A DNA stretch of 64,000 nucleotides from Palsa-504 sp963834685 (lineage in GTDB: Bacteria > Actinomycetota > Actinomycetes > Streptosporangiales > Streptosporangiaceae): positions 1-64,000 of the forward strand of contig CAWICW010000045.1 in the NCBI GenBank assembly GCA_963834685.1. The letters are read 5' to 3'. Below the pieces are notes generated by a model, which was given only the letters and a program-made list of their open reading frames with translations, did no database searches and was not told the DNA's origin. The number at the start of each line of letters is the position of its first letter. Position 1 is the first letter of the stretch. A program made the translations under genes and the position numbers. Positions 34,992 to 43,463 of this stretch are shown in pieces.

Positions 34992-37001
34992 GTGCCCAGC
35001 CTGCAGCTTCGTATCACCCTCGCCGGAAGCGAGCACGTGGTCGAGGCGGGTACGACGGCGGGCGCGGCCCTGGCCCGCGGCGCAGCCGCCAAGGTGCACG
35101 GCGGCCCGGACGTCATCGCCGCGCGGGTCAACGGCGAGCTCTGCGACCTGGCCTGCCAGCTCGCCGACGGGGACGTCGTGGAGCCGGTAGACATCGCCAG
35201 CGACGACGGCCGCTACATCGTGCGGCACTCCGCCGCGCACGTCATGGCCCAGGCCGTGCAGGAGCTGTTCCCGCAGGCCAAGCTCGGCATCGGCCCGCCG
35301 GTGGAAAACGGCTTCTACTACGACTTCGACGTGCCCGAGCCGTTCACTCCCGAGGACCTCAAGGCCATCGAGAGCCGGATGCGCCAGATCGTCAGGCAGG
35401 GCCAGCGGTTTTCCCGGCGGGTGGTGACCGACGAGCAGGCCCGGGCCGAGCTCGCCGCCGAGCCCTACAAGCTGGAGCTGATCGGGCTCAAGGGGCACGG
35501 GTCCGGCTCGCTGGACTTCGAGCTGAGCGAGGGCGTCGAGGTCGGCGGGGACGTGCTGACCATCTACGACAACCTGGACGCGGGCACCGGCGAGCTGCGC
35601 TGGAAGGACCTGTGCCGCGGCCCGCACGTGCCCACCACCAAGCAGATCCCGGCGTTCAAGCTGATGCGCAGCGGCGGCGCCTACTGGCGCGGCAGCGAGA
35701 AGAACCCGCAGCTGCAGCGGATCTACGGCACCGCCTGGGAGTCCCGCCAACGCCAGGATCAGTACCTGGAGTTCCTGGTCGAGGCCGAGAAGCGCGACCA
35801 CCGCAAACTCGGCGCCGAGCTGGACCTGTTCTCCTTCCCGACCGAGATCGGCAGCGGCCTGCCCGTCTTCCATCCCAAGGGCGGCCTGGTCCGCAAGATC
35901 CTGGAGGACTACTCGCGGCGCCGGCACGAGGAGGCCGGCTACGAGTTCGTGAACACCCCGCACATCACCAAGTCGGAGCTGTTCGAGATCTCCGGGCACC
36001 TGAGCTGGTTCGGGGAGAACATCTTCCCGCCCATGGAGGTCGAGGGCGCCAAGTACTACCTCAAGCCCATGAACTGCCCGATGCACATCCTGATCTACCG
36101 CTCGCGCGGCCGGTCCTACCGGGACCTGCCGCTCCCGCTGTTCGAGTTCGGCACCGTCTACCGGTACGAGAAGTCCGGCGTGGTGCACGGCCTGACCCGG
36201 GTCCGCGGCCTGACCATGGACGACGCGCACATCTTCTGCACCAGAGAGCAGGCCGGGGTCGAGCTGCGGCGGCTGCTGGCCTTCGTGCTGGACCTGCTGC
36301 GCGACTACGGCCTGAACGACTTCTACCTGGAGCTGTCCACCCGGGACGACGAGAAGGAGAAGTGGGTCGGCAGCCGCGAGGACTGGGAGCAGGCCACCTG
36401 GGAACTTCAGGAGGCGGCCGAGGAGTCCGGCCTGGAGTTGGTGGCCGACCCGGGCGGCGCGGCGTTCTACGGGCCGAAGATCTCGGTGCAGGCCCGGGAC
36501 GCGATCGGCCGGACCTGGCAGTTGTCCACCATCCAGGTCGACTACAACCTGCCCAAGCGGTTCGGGCTGGAGTACCAGGCCGCCGACGGCACCCGGCAGC
36601 AGCCCATCATGATCCACCGGGCGCTGTTCGGGTCGATCGAGCGGTTCTTCGGCATCTTGGTCGAGCACTACGCGGGCGCGTTCCCGCCCTGGCTGGCCCC
36701 GGTCCAGGTGGTCGGCATCCCGATCGCCGACGCGCACGTGCCGTACCTGTCGCTGGTCGCGGACCGGCTGCGCGAGCACGGCATCCGGATCGAGGTCGAC
36801 GCGAGCGATGACCGGATGCAGAAGAAGATCAGGACCGCGCAGCGGCAGAAGGTCCCGTACATGCTGATCGCGGGCGACGACGACGTGGCCAAGGGGGCGG
36901 TCTCGTTCCGCTACCGCGACGGGTCGCAGCGGAACGGCGTCCCGGTCGCCGAGGCGATCGCGGAGATCGCCGCCGCCGTGCGCGACCGCGTCCAGGTGTA
37001 G
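34992..37001 (+). CDS. thrS: Threonyl-tRNA synthetase
   Basis: 669 residues, class II. N-terminal TGS domain about 1-60 (LQLRITLAGSEHVVEAGTTA), then the tRNA-SAD editing domain with HSAAHVMAQAVQELF, then the catalytic core with Cys362 in PMNCPMH (zinc ligand), motif 2 TVYRYEKSGVVHGLTRVRG and motif 3 including MIHRALFGSIERFFG, and a C-terminal anticodon-binding domain. The GTG at 34992 has AAGGAG seven bases upstream. It lies 31 bases after tex and four bases before the HIT gene, the usual actinobacterial order thrS-HIT-pgsA. No T-box leader is visible. Confidence 0.97.
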   Translation: MPSLQLRITLAGSEHVVEAGTTAGAALARGAAAKVHGGPDVIAARVNGELCDLACQLADGDVVEPVDIASDDGRYIVRHSAAHVMAQAVQELFPQAKLGIGPPVENGFYYDFDVPEPFTPEDLKAIESRMRQIVRQGQRFSRRVVTDEQARAELAAEPYKLELIGLKGHGSGSLDFELSEGVEVGGDVLTIYDNLDAGTGELRWKDLCRGPHVPTTKQIPAFKLMRSGGAYWRGSEKNPQLQRIYGTAWESRQRQDQYLEFLVEAEKRDHRKLGAELDLFSFPTEIGSGLPVFHPKGGLVRKILEDYSRRRHEEAGYEFVNTPHITKSELFEISGHLSWFGENIFPPMEVEGAKYYLKPMNCPMHILIYRSRGRSYRDLPLPLFEFGTVYRYEKSGVVHGLTRVRGLTMDDAHIFCTREQAGVELRRLLAFVLDLLRDYGLNDFYLELSTRDDEKEKWVGSREDWEQATWELQEAAEESGLELVADPGGAAFYGPKISVQARDAIGRTWQLSTIQVDYNLPKRFGLEYQAADGTRQQPIMIHRALFGSIERFFGILVEHYAGAFPPWLAPVQVVGIPIADAHVPYLSLVADRLREHGIRIEVDASDDRMQKKIRTAQRQKVPYMLIAGDDDVAKGAVSFRYRDGSQRNGVPVAEAIAEIAAAVRDRVQV

Positions 37002-37005
37002 CCCG

Positions 37006-37698
37006 GTGCCGGCCGACCCACCTGACGAGGTTCCGGGGGGGCCCGGGCCCGCCGCCGCAGGCGGCCAGGCCAGCAGCGTCGTCCCCCCCGGAGCCAGCAC
37101 AGACGAGGTCTTCGCGGGCGTCCCCGACGCGTTCGGGCGGCTGTGGACGCCGCACCGGATGGCCTACATCAAGGGGGCGGGCAAGCCGTCGGGCCCCGGC
37201 GAGGCCGAGGGCTGCCCGTTCGACCTGGCGCCCACGCTGAGCGACGAGGACGCCCTGATCGTCGCGCGCGGCTCGCTGGTCTACGTGGTGCTCAACCTGT
37301 ACCCGTACAACGCCGGGCACCTGCTCGTCGTTCCGTACCGGCACGTGGCCGACTACACGGACCTGACCGTCCCGGAGACGGCCGAGTTCGCCGAGTACAC
37401 CCAGCACGCCATCCGCGCCCTGCGCCAGGCCTCAGGGCCGCAAGGCTTCAACATCGGCATCAATCTCGGCTCGGTGGCCGGCGCCGGGATCGCCGCCCAC
37501 CTGCACCAGCACGTGGTACCGCGGTGGGGCGGCGACACCAACTTCATGCCCGTGATCGGCCGCACCCGCGTCCTGCCCCAGCTCCTGGCCGACACCCGCA
37601 AGCTCCTAGCCGACGCGTGGTTAGCGGTGTTAGCCCGGGGGGACGACCCCCCGGAACCCCCCGGTGCGCTTCGCGCCCCGCTGCGGCCCTCGCCGTAA
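37006..37698 (+). CDS. HIT family hydrolase/phosphorylase (Ap4A phosphorylase-like)
   Basis: 230 residues. The HIT active site is HLHQHVVPRW at about 165-174 (His-x-His-x-His). The core (LVYVVLNLYPYNAGHLLVVP) matches the actinobacterial protein between thrS and pgsA that in Mycobacterium tuberculosis is an Ap4A phosphorylase. The N-terminal 30 residues and the last 25 residues are made from dispersed GC-rich repeats (GPAAAGGQA near residue 15; GDDPPEPPG near the end) and are not part of the fold. The GTG at 37006 starts five bases after thrS. The conserved domain starts near residue 45 (GRLWTPHRMAYI). Confidence 0.92.
   Translation: MPADPPDEVPGGPGPAAAGGQASSVVPPGASTDEVFAGVPDAFGRLWTPHRMAYIKGAGKPSGPGEAEGCPFDLAPTLSDEDALIVARGSLVYVVLNLYPYNAGHLLVVPYRHVADYTDLTVPETAEFAEYTQHAIRALRQASGPQGFNIGINLGSVAGAGIAAHLHQHVVPRWGGDTNFMPVIGRTRVLPQLLADTRKLLADAWLAVLARGDDPPEPPGALRAPLRPSP
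37029..37089. repeat. Composite of two dispersed repeats inside the HIT gene
   Basis: GGTTCCGGGGGG (37029-37040) and GTCGTCCCCCCC (37078-37089) are the two halves of the inverted form of the GGGGGACGACCCCC-type repeat seen at 37637, 55497 and 57770. Between them lies a 37-bp segment containing the complement of GGCCGCCTGCGGCGGCGGG, the core of the tandem repeat at 17167. One repeat seems to interrupt the other. Confidence 0.65.
37637..37662 (+). repeat. GC-rich hairpin repeat (copy 1) at the HIT gene end
   Basis: A GGGGGGACGACCCCCC hairpin followed directly by GGAACCCCCC, lying within the last codons of the HIT gene. Close relatives are at 55497-55521 (inverted) and 57770-57795. Confidence 0.75.
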
Positions 37699-37711
37699 TA
37701 TCACGCGGCCG

Positions 37712-37762
37712 GAGGGGCCGGAGGCCCCTCGCGGACCGCTTGATGGCGGGGCGGCGCCCCGC
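37712..37762. terminator. Two hairpins between HIT and the EF-G-like gene
   Basis: GAGGGGCC-GGA-GGCCCCTC (37712-37730) and GCGGGGC-GGC-GCCCCGC (37746-37762) are perfect short stems in the space between two convergent genes. There is no U-tract, as is usual for actinobacterial terminators. They probably terminate transcription in both directions. Confidence 0.55.
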
Positions 37763-37790
37763 GCCATTCGCCGTATTGCCCCTCTACCTC

Positions 37791-39926
37791 TTAGTTGTCC
37801 TTGGCCTCCGCGGCGACCTTGGCCGCCAGGTGCGACGGCAGCGGCTCGTGGCGGACGTACTCCCGGGTGAACGAGCCCGTGCCGTGCGAGAGCGACCGCA
37901 GGTCGATGGAGTACCGGGTGATCTCCAGCTCCGGGATCTCCGCCTTGACCAGGGTCCGGCCCACGCCGACCGGCTCGGTGCCGAGCACCCGGCCACGCCG
38001 CGAGGACAGGTCGGACATCACCGCGCCGACGTAGTCGTCGGGCACCAGCACGTGCACCTCGTCGACCGGCTCGAGCAGCAGCGGCTGGGCATTGTCCACC
38101 GCGTCCTTCAGGGCCAGCCGCCCGGCCTTCTGGAACGCCATGTCCGAGGAGTCCACCGAGTGCGCCTTGCCGTCGTACAGGGTGACCCGCACCCCGGTCA
38201 TCGGGTAGCCGGCCGTCACGCCCTGCTCCATCTGCCAGCGCACCCCCTTTTCCACCGAGGGGATGAACTGGCGCGGCACCACGCCGCCGACGATCTTGTC
38301 GACGAACTCGAAGCCGGCCGAGTCCTCCAGCGGCTCGACCTCGATGTGGCAGATGCCGTACTCGCCGTGACCGCCGCTCTGCTTCACGTTGCGGCCCAGG
38401 CCATGGCCCTTGCCTCCGATGGTCTCGCGCAGCGGGACGCGCAGGTCGGTGGTCTCTACCGCGACGCCTTGCCGGTGCGTGAGCCGGTCGAGCAACAGGT
38501 CGGTGTGGGCCTCGCCCATCGTCCACAGCACCAGCTGGTGGGTCTCCGGGTTGTTCTCCAGGCGCAGCGTCGGGTCCTCGGCCACCAGCCGGCTCAGGGC
38601 CTGGGACAGCTTGTCCTCGTCCGCCTTGGACTTGGCCACGATCGCCACCGGCAGCAGCGGCTCCGGTATCGACCACGACTCCATCAGCAGCGGGTGTTCC
38701 TTCTCGGACAGCGTGTCGCCGGTCTCGGCCGTGCTGAGCTTGGCCACCGCGCAGATGTCGCCGGCCGCGCACTGCGTGACGGGCCGCTGCTGCTTGCCCA
38801 GCGGCGAGGTCAGCGCGCCGATCCGCTCGTCGTTGTCGTGGTCTTGGTGGCCGCGGGAGGAGCGCCCGTGGCCGGACACGTGTACGGAGGCGTCCGGGCG
38901 CAGCGTGCCGGAGAAGACGCGGACCAGGCTGATCCGGCCGACGTACGGGTCCGAGGTGGTCTTGACCACCTCGGCCAGCAGCGGCCCCTTGGGGTCGGAG
39001 GACAGCCCGCTGACCGGCTTGCCGTCCGGGGTGGTCACCGCGGGCAGCGGGTGCTCGGCGGGGGAGGGGAAGGCCTCGGTCATCACCTCGAGGAGCTCGA
39101 GCATGCCGATCCGCTGCGGCGCGGACACCACGAGCACCGGGTAGAAGCTGCCGCGCGCGACGGCCTTCTCCAGGTCCTCGATGAGCACCTTGGGGTCGAT
39201 CTCTTCCCCGGACAGGTACCTGTCCATCAGGCTTTCGTCTTCGCTCTCGGTGATGATGCCCTCGATCAGCTCCCCGCGCAGTTCCTCCATCCGGTCCTGG
39301 TCCGCGGCCGGCGCCGCGTCCTCGGTCCGGATTCCGCCCGAGTATCGGTACAGCTTCTGCGACAGCAGCCCGATCAGCCCGTCCACCGGGGCCCCGACCG
39401 GCAGGTACAGGGGCGCGACCGCGTCGCCGAAGGCCTCACGGCAGGCGTCCAGGGTGGCGTCGAACTCGGCGCGCTGATGGTCGATCTTGGTGATGACCAC
39501 CGCGCGCGGCATGCCCACCGCGGCGCACTCCTCCCACAGCATCCGGGTCAGGCCGTCGATCCCCTCGGCGGCGGAGACGGCGAACAGCGCCGAGTCCGCG
39601 GCCCGGAGCCCGGCCCGAAGGTCTCCCGTGAAGTCGGCGTAGCCGGGCGTGTCGAGCAGATTGACCTTGATGCCGTTGTGCACGAGGGGCGCGAGGGTCA
39701 GGTTGACCGAGCGCTGTTGCCTGATCTCGACCTCGTCGAAGTCACTGACCGTGGTGCCCTCTTCGATACTGCCTTGCCGCTGGATGGTCCCCGTCGCGGC
39801 GAGCAGCGCCTCGACCAGGCTGGTCTTCCCCGACCCGGAATGGCCGACCAGTACCACGTTCCGCACCTGGTCGGCCGCCGGTGCCCTGCCAGCGGCTCCT
39901 CCCGCCCCACTGCCTGTTGTTGCCAA
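37791..39926 (-). CDS. EF-G-like translational GTPase (EF-G2 type)
   Basis: 711 residues from a TTG at 39926 preceded by AAGGAGG. G1 is GHSGSGKTSL, G3 DTPGYADF, and the G4 position reads TKID in place of the NKxD of canonical EF-G, as I recall for the EF-G-like paralogues of actinobacteria. The C-terminal domains IV-V follow (LSSRRGRVLGTEPVGVGRTL). In Mycobacterium smegmatis such a paralogue binds ribosomes but does not replace EF-G. Its function here is uncertain. It is encoded opposite to the flanking thrS-HIT and pgsA genes, so it is a lone insertion in that conserved order. The TTG is the start best placed for the ribosome binding site; longer frame upstream is basic and not conserved-looking. 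Confidence 0.88.
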   Translation of the reverse strand: MATTGSGAGGAAGRAPAADQVRNVVLVGHSGSGKTSLVEALLAATGTIQRQGSIEEGTTVSDFDEVEIRQQRSVNLTLAPLVHNGIKVNLLDTPGYADFTGDLRAGLRAADSALFAVSAAEGIDGLTRMLWEECAAVGMPRAVVITKIDHQRAEFDATLDACREAFGDAVAPLYLPVGAPVDGLIGLLSQKLYRYSGGIRTEDAAPAADQDRMEELRGELIEGIITESEDESLMDRYLSGEEIDPKVLIEDLEKAVARGSFYPVLVVSAPQRIGMLELLEVMTEAFPSPAEHPLPAVTTPDGKPVSGLSSDPKGPLLAEVVKTTSDPYVGRISLVRVFSGTLRPDASVHVSGHGRSSRGHQDHDNDERIGALTSPLGKQQRPVTQCAAGDICAVAKLSTAETGDTLSEKEHPLLMESWSIPEPLLPVAIVAKSKADEDKLSQALSRLVAEDPTLRLENNPETHQLVLWTMGEAHTDLLLDRLTHRQGVAVETTDLRVPLRETIGGKGHGLGRNVKQSGGHGEYGICHIEVEPLEDSAGFEFVDKIVGGVVPRQFIPSVEKGVRWQMEQGVTAGYPMTGVRVTLYDGKAHSVDSSDMAFQKAGRLALKDAVDNAQPLLLEPVDEVHVLVPDDYVGAVMSDLSSRRGRVLGTEPVGVGRTLVKAEIPELEITRYSIDLRSLSHGTGSFTREYVRHEPLPSHLAAKVAAEAKDN

Positions 39927-40096
39927 TTGCCTTCGCCTCCTTGCGATTCGCTGATGCGCACGACCAGCCTTAACCCGTGAGTACCGTGACCACAACCCCC
40001 ACGCAAAGAATCTTCCCGGTGACCGAAAAGTGAAGCCGACGTCCTACCAGGCCCAGCGCAAAGCCTCCCCGGCCGACGCCGTATTATCGGACGGCC

Positions 40097-40732
40097 ATGC
40101 TGAACCCGCTACGGCCCGTCATGACGCGCGTTTTCACCCCGGTCGGCGCGGTCCTGGCGCGTACCCCGGTTACGGCGAACGCGATCACGATCGTCGGCAC
40201 CGTGGGCGTGGCGGGCGGGGCGCTCGGGCTGTTCCCGATCGGCGAGCTGTTCCCTGGCGCCCTTACCTGCACGATCTTCGTGCTCCTGGACATGCTGGAC
40301 GGCGTGCTGGCCCGGATCAAGGGCACCAGCGGTGCCTGGGGAGCGTTCCTCGACTCGACCATGGACCGGATCGCCGACGCCGGCATCTTCAGCGGTCTGG
40401 TGATCTGGTTCTTCCGTGGCGGCCACGACCCGCTGCTCGGCGGGGTGTCGCTGTTCTGCCTGGTCGCGGGCATCCTAGTGTCATATACGAAGGCTCGGGC
40501 CGAGGGCCTCGGGCTGCGCTGCGACGTGGGCCTGATCGAACGGCCCGAGCGCATGCTCATATCGCTGATCGCGGTCGGCGTTTCCGGCCTCGGCGTGCCG
40601 TACATTCTCAACGTAGGGCTCTGGGCGCTCGCGGTGGGAAGCGCCTTTACTTTCGGCCAGCGGGTGCACGCGGTCTACCGGGCTGCCCGGACACCGGTAG
40701 CTCCGGACGGTAGGGAAGGGTCGGGCGGGTGA
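40097..40732 (+). CDS. pgsA: CDP-alcohol phosphatidyltransferase (phosphatidylinositol-phosphate synthase)
   Basis: 211 residues and about six transmembrane helices. The CDP-alcohol signature DGxxARxxxxxxxxGxxxDxxxD is present in LDMLDGVLARIKGTSG followed by AFLDSTMDR. In actinomycetes the enzyme at this locus joins CDP-diacylglycerol and inositol phosphate, the first step of phosphatidylinositol mannoside synthesis. A TATTAT hexamer at 40082-40087 precedes the ATG by nine bases. Its stop overlaps the acyltransferase start (GTGA), and the run continues to pimA. Confidence 0.93.
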   Translation: MLNPLRPVMTRVFTPVGAVLARTPVTANAITIVGTVGVAGGALGLFPIGELFPGALTCTIFVLLDMLDGVLARIKGTSGAWGAFLDSTMDRIADAGIFSGLVIWFFRGGHDPLLGGVSLFCLVAGILVSYTKARAEGLGLRCDVGLIERPERMLISLIAVGVSGLGVPYILNVGLWALAVGSAFTFGQRVHAVYRAARTPVAPDGREGSGG

Positions 40733-41727
40733 AGAGACAGCCGGGCGTGGCGGGTTCATCTGGGTCCACGGGGCTAGGTCGGCGGCTCAGCGAGCGGCTG
40801 ACGGGGTTCGCCTACCGGCTGGGCTGGAAGCTCATCTGTCGCGTCCCGGAGTCATGGGCCAGGTGGGCCTTCACCGCGGTGGCCGACGTCGCCTGGCGTC
40901 GGCAGGGCCCGAAGGTCCAGGTGCTGGAGGCCAACCTGCGTCGCGTGCTCGTCTACAACGACGCCAGCCCGGACGTGGACGGCAAGGAATTGCGGGCCCT
41001 GTCCCGCGCCGCGCTGCGCTCCTATGCGCGGTACTGGCTCGAGACGTTCCGGCTGCCGGTGATTCCCGTCGAGCGGATCGTGTCCGGGATGCACATCGAC
41101 CCGGCCGGGGAGGCGGCCATGTTCGCCAACCTCAAGGCCGGCCGCGGCGTGGTCATCGCGCTCCCGCACATGGGCAACTTCGAGCAGGCCGGGGCCTGGG
41201 TCGTGGCGGCCGGGGCCGGCTCGTTCACCACCGTCGCGGAACGGCTGCGGCCGGAATCGGTGTATGAGGCGTTCGTCCGGTTCCGCGAGAGCCTGGGCAT
41301 GGAAGTCCTGCCGCTGACCGGCGGCCACAGCCCGTTCGGGATCCTCGCCCAGCGGCTGCGCGCGGGCGGCCTGGTCTGCCTGGTCAGCGACCGCGACCTG
41401 AAAGACACCGGCGTCGAGGTCGAGATGTTCGGGGAGAAGGCGCGGATGGCCGCGACCGCCGCCCTGGCGGTGCAAACCGGCGCCGCGCTGATGCCGGTCG
41501 CGACCTGGTTCGAGGGGCAGGACTGGGGCGCGCACATCTACCAGGAGATCCCGGTGCCTGAGTCGGGCACCCGGGCGGAGAAGGTCGCGGCGATGAGCCA
41601 GCAGCTGGCCCGGGTCTTCGAGGCCGGCATCGCCGAGCACCCGGCGGACTGGCACATGCTCCAGCGGGTCTTCACCGCCGACCTTGACCCGGCCCGGCTC
41701 GCCGCGTCCCGGAAGGCCGAGTTATGA
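40729..41727 (+). CDS. Phosphatidylinositol mannoside acyltransferase (PatA-like)
   Basis: 332 residues of the HtrB/LpxL lysophospholipid acyltransferase family. The HX4D/E-type catalytic block is LPHMGNFEQAGAW (about 141-153), and ESLGMEVLPLTGG and LVCLVSDRDLKDTGVEVEMF follow. Between pgsA and pimA it corresponds to PatA (Rv2611c), which acylates a mannose of PIM at the inner membrane. The GTG start overlaps the pgsA stop; the last four bases overlap the pimA start (ATGA). Confidence 0.92.
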   Translation: MKRQPGVAGSSGSTGLGRRLSERLTGFAYRLGWKLICRVPESWARWAFTAVADVAWRRQGPKVQVLEANLRRVLVYNDASPDVDGKELRALSRAALRSYARYWLETFRLPVIPVERIVSGMHIDPAGEAAMFANLKAGRGVVIALPHMGNFEQAGAWVVAAGAGSFTTVAERLRPESVYEAFVRFRESLGMEVLPLTGGHSPFGILAQRLRAGGLVCLVSDRDLKDTGVEVEMFGEKARMAATAALAVQTGAALMPVATWFEGQDWGAHIYQEIPVPESGTRAEKVAAMSQQLARVFEAGIAEHPADWHMLQRVFTADLDPARLAASRKAEL

Positions 41728-42872
41728 AGATAGGGATGGTCTGCCCGTACTCCTGGGACGTGCCCGGCGGCGTCCAGCAGCACATCAGGGACCTGGCCGA
41801 GGCCCTGATCGACGAGGGGCACGAGGTCTCGGTGATCTCCCCGGCCGACGACGACACGCCGCTGCCGCCCTACGTGGTGGGGGCCGGCCGCGCGGTGCCC
41901 GTGCCCTACAACGGGTCGGTGGCCCGGCTGTCGTTCGGCTTCCTGTCGGTGAGCCGGGTCCGGCGCTGGCTACACCAGGGCGGGTTCGACGTGCTGCACG
42001 TCCACGAACCCGGCATCCCGAGCCTGTCCCTGCTGGCCTGCTGGGTGGCCTCGGGCCCGATCGTGGCCACCGTGCACACCGCGATACCGCGCTCCCGGGT
42101 CCTCGTGGTCACCTATCCGGTGCTGCGCACCGCGCTGGAGAAGATCAACGGCCGGATCGCGGTCTCCGAGGCGGCCCGCACCACGCTGGTCGAGCACATC
42201 GGCGGCGACGCGGTGGTCATCCCCAACGGGGTGGCCACCCGCCGCTACCGCAAAGCCGAGCCGCTGCCCGGCTGGCCCGGCCCCGGCGGCGCCATCGGCT
42301 TCCTGGGCCGGCTGGACGAGTCGCGCAAGGGCCTGGCCGTCCTGCTCAAGGCGTTCGAGATCCTCGGCCCGGAACGGCCCGGGCTACGGCTGCTGGTAGC
42401 CGGGCCGACCGCGGATGCCGAGGAGGTGCTGCACCGGGTGCCCGCCGGCCTGCGGGACCGTGTCGCGCTGCTTGGGCAGGTCAGCGAGGACGACAAGGTC
42501 CGCGTGCTGCACTCGGTCGACGTGTTCTGCTCGCCGAACACCGGCGGTGAGTCGTTCGGCATCGTCACCGCCGAGGCGATGGCGGCCGGCCTGCCCGTCA
42601 TGGCCAGCGACATCGACGCGTTCCGCCAGGTGCTGGACGGCGGCGAGGCGGGGGAGCTGTTCACCACCGGCGACGCCCGCGACCTGGCCCGGGCGGCCGG
42701 GCGCCTGCTGGACGATCCGGCGCGCCGCGCCGAGCTGTCGGCCGCCGCGCTGGCCGCGGTCGCCCAGTACGACTGGTCGGTGGTGGCCCGCGACGTGATC
42801 CGCGTCTACGAGACGGTCATGCTCGGCCGCACCCGCGTGGCCGTGGCCCAGGACAGCGGAGATTTCGCGTGA
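41724..42872 (+). CDS. pimA: Phosphatidylinositol alpha-mannosyltransferase
   Basis: 382 residues, GT-B fold, family GT4. Typical PimA features are the N-terminal MKIGMVCPYSWDVPGGVQQH, VLHVHEPGIPSLSLLA, the GFLGRLDESRKGL donor-binding segment, and PNTGGESFGIVTAEAMAAGL with the EX7E motif. It transfers the first mannose from GDP-mannose to phosphatidylinositol on the inner face of the membrane. It overlaps its neighbours by four bases at both ends and belongs to the pgsA-patA-pimA run. Confidence 0.95.
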   Translation: MKIGMVCPYSWDVPGGVQQHIRDLAEALIDEGHEVSVISPADDDTPLPPYVVGAGRAVPVPYNGSVARLSFGFLSVSRVRRWLHQGGFDVLHVHEPGIPSLSLLACWVASGPIVATVHTAIPRSRVLVVTYPVLRTALEKINGRIAVSEAARTTLVEHIGGDAVVIPNGVATRRYRKAEPLPGWPGPGGAIGFLGRLDESRKGLAVLLKAFEILGPERPGLRLLVAGPTADAEEVLHRVPAGLRDRVALLGQVSEDDKVRVLHSVDVFCSPNTGGESFGIVTAEAMAAGLPVMASDIDAFRQVLDGGEAGELFTTGDARDLARAAGRLLDDPARRAELSAAALAAVAQYDWSVVARDVIRVYETVMLGRTRVAVAQDSGDFA

Positions 42873-43447
42873 TCGCCGACATCATCCTGGTCATCGCGGG
42901 CGCGCTGTTCGTCGGGGTGTACGTGTCCTGGCGGGCCGGGCGGATCGACCGGCTGCACGCCCGGGTGGACATAGCGCGTGTCGCGCTGGACGTAACCCTG
43001 CTGCGGCGGAGCTCGGTGGCCCAGGAACTGGCCACCTCCGGGCTGCTCGACCCGGCCACCAGCCTGCTGCTGGCCGGCGCCGTTTACGGCACCCGCGGCG
43101 GGGACCGGCCGCGGGATCTGGCCGAGAGCGACCTGACCCGGGCGCTGCGCGCCGCCTTCAGCCAGCCGGGCTTCCGGGCCTCGCTGAGCGGCAAGGAAGG
43201 CGCCGACGAGCTGCTGGCCGAGGTCGAGGAGGCCGCCCACCAGGTGTTCGTGGCCCGCAAGTTCTACAACGACCTGGCCGCGGTGACCCGGGACGCCCGG
43301 AACCGGCCGCTGGCCCGCGTGCTGCACCTGTCCGGCCGCGCGAAAGCCCCGGTGTTCTTCGAGATGGACGACTCCCTCATCGCCGAGAAGCCCGGCGCCT
43401 GGGCAGGTCCCGCTGGCCATACGATGGTCTCAAGCAGTCCTGATTGA
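42869..43447 (+). CDS. LemA-like membrane-anchored protein in the PIM operon
   Basis: 192 residues. A single N-terminal membrane helix (IADIILVIAGALFVGVYVSW) is followed by a helical domain whose end, AAHQVFVARKFYNDLAAVTR, matches the LemA pattern of a conserved (A/E)R..YND. In Mycobacterium tuberculosis the equivalent slot after pimA holds a membrane protein (Rv2609c) with an additional Nudix domain; no Nudix box is present here. The GTG overlaps the pimA stop by four bases, so it should work with the PIM enzymes, but no function is known to me. Confidence 0.7.
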   Translation: MIADIILVIAGALFVGVYVSWRAGRIDRLHARVDIARVALDVTLLRRSSVAQELATSGLLDPATSLLLAGAVYGTRGGDRPRDLAESDLTRALRAAFSQPGFRASLSGKEGADELLAEVEEAAHQVFVARKFYNDLAAVTRDARNRPLARVLHLSGRAKAPVFFEMDDSLIAEKPGAWAGPAGHTMVSSSPD

Positions 43448-43463
43448 TCAAGCGAGGTTTCGA

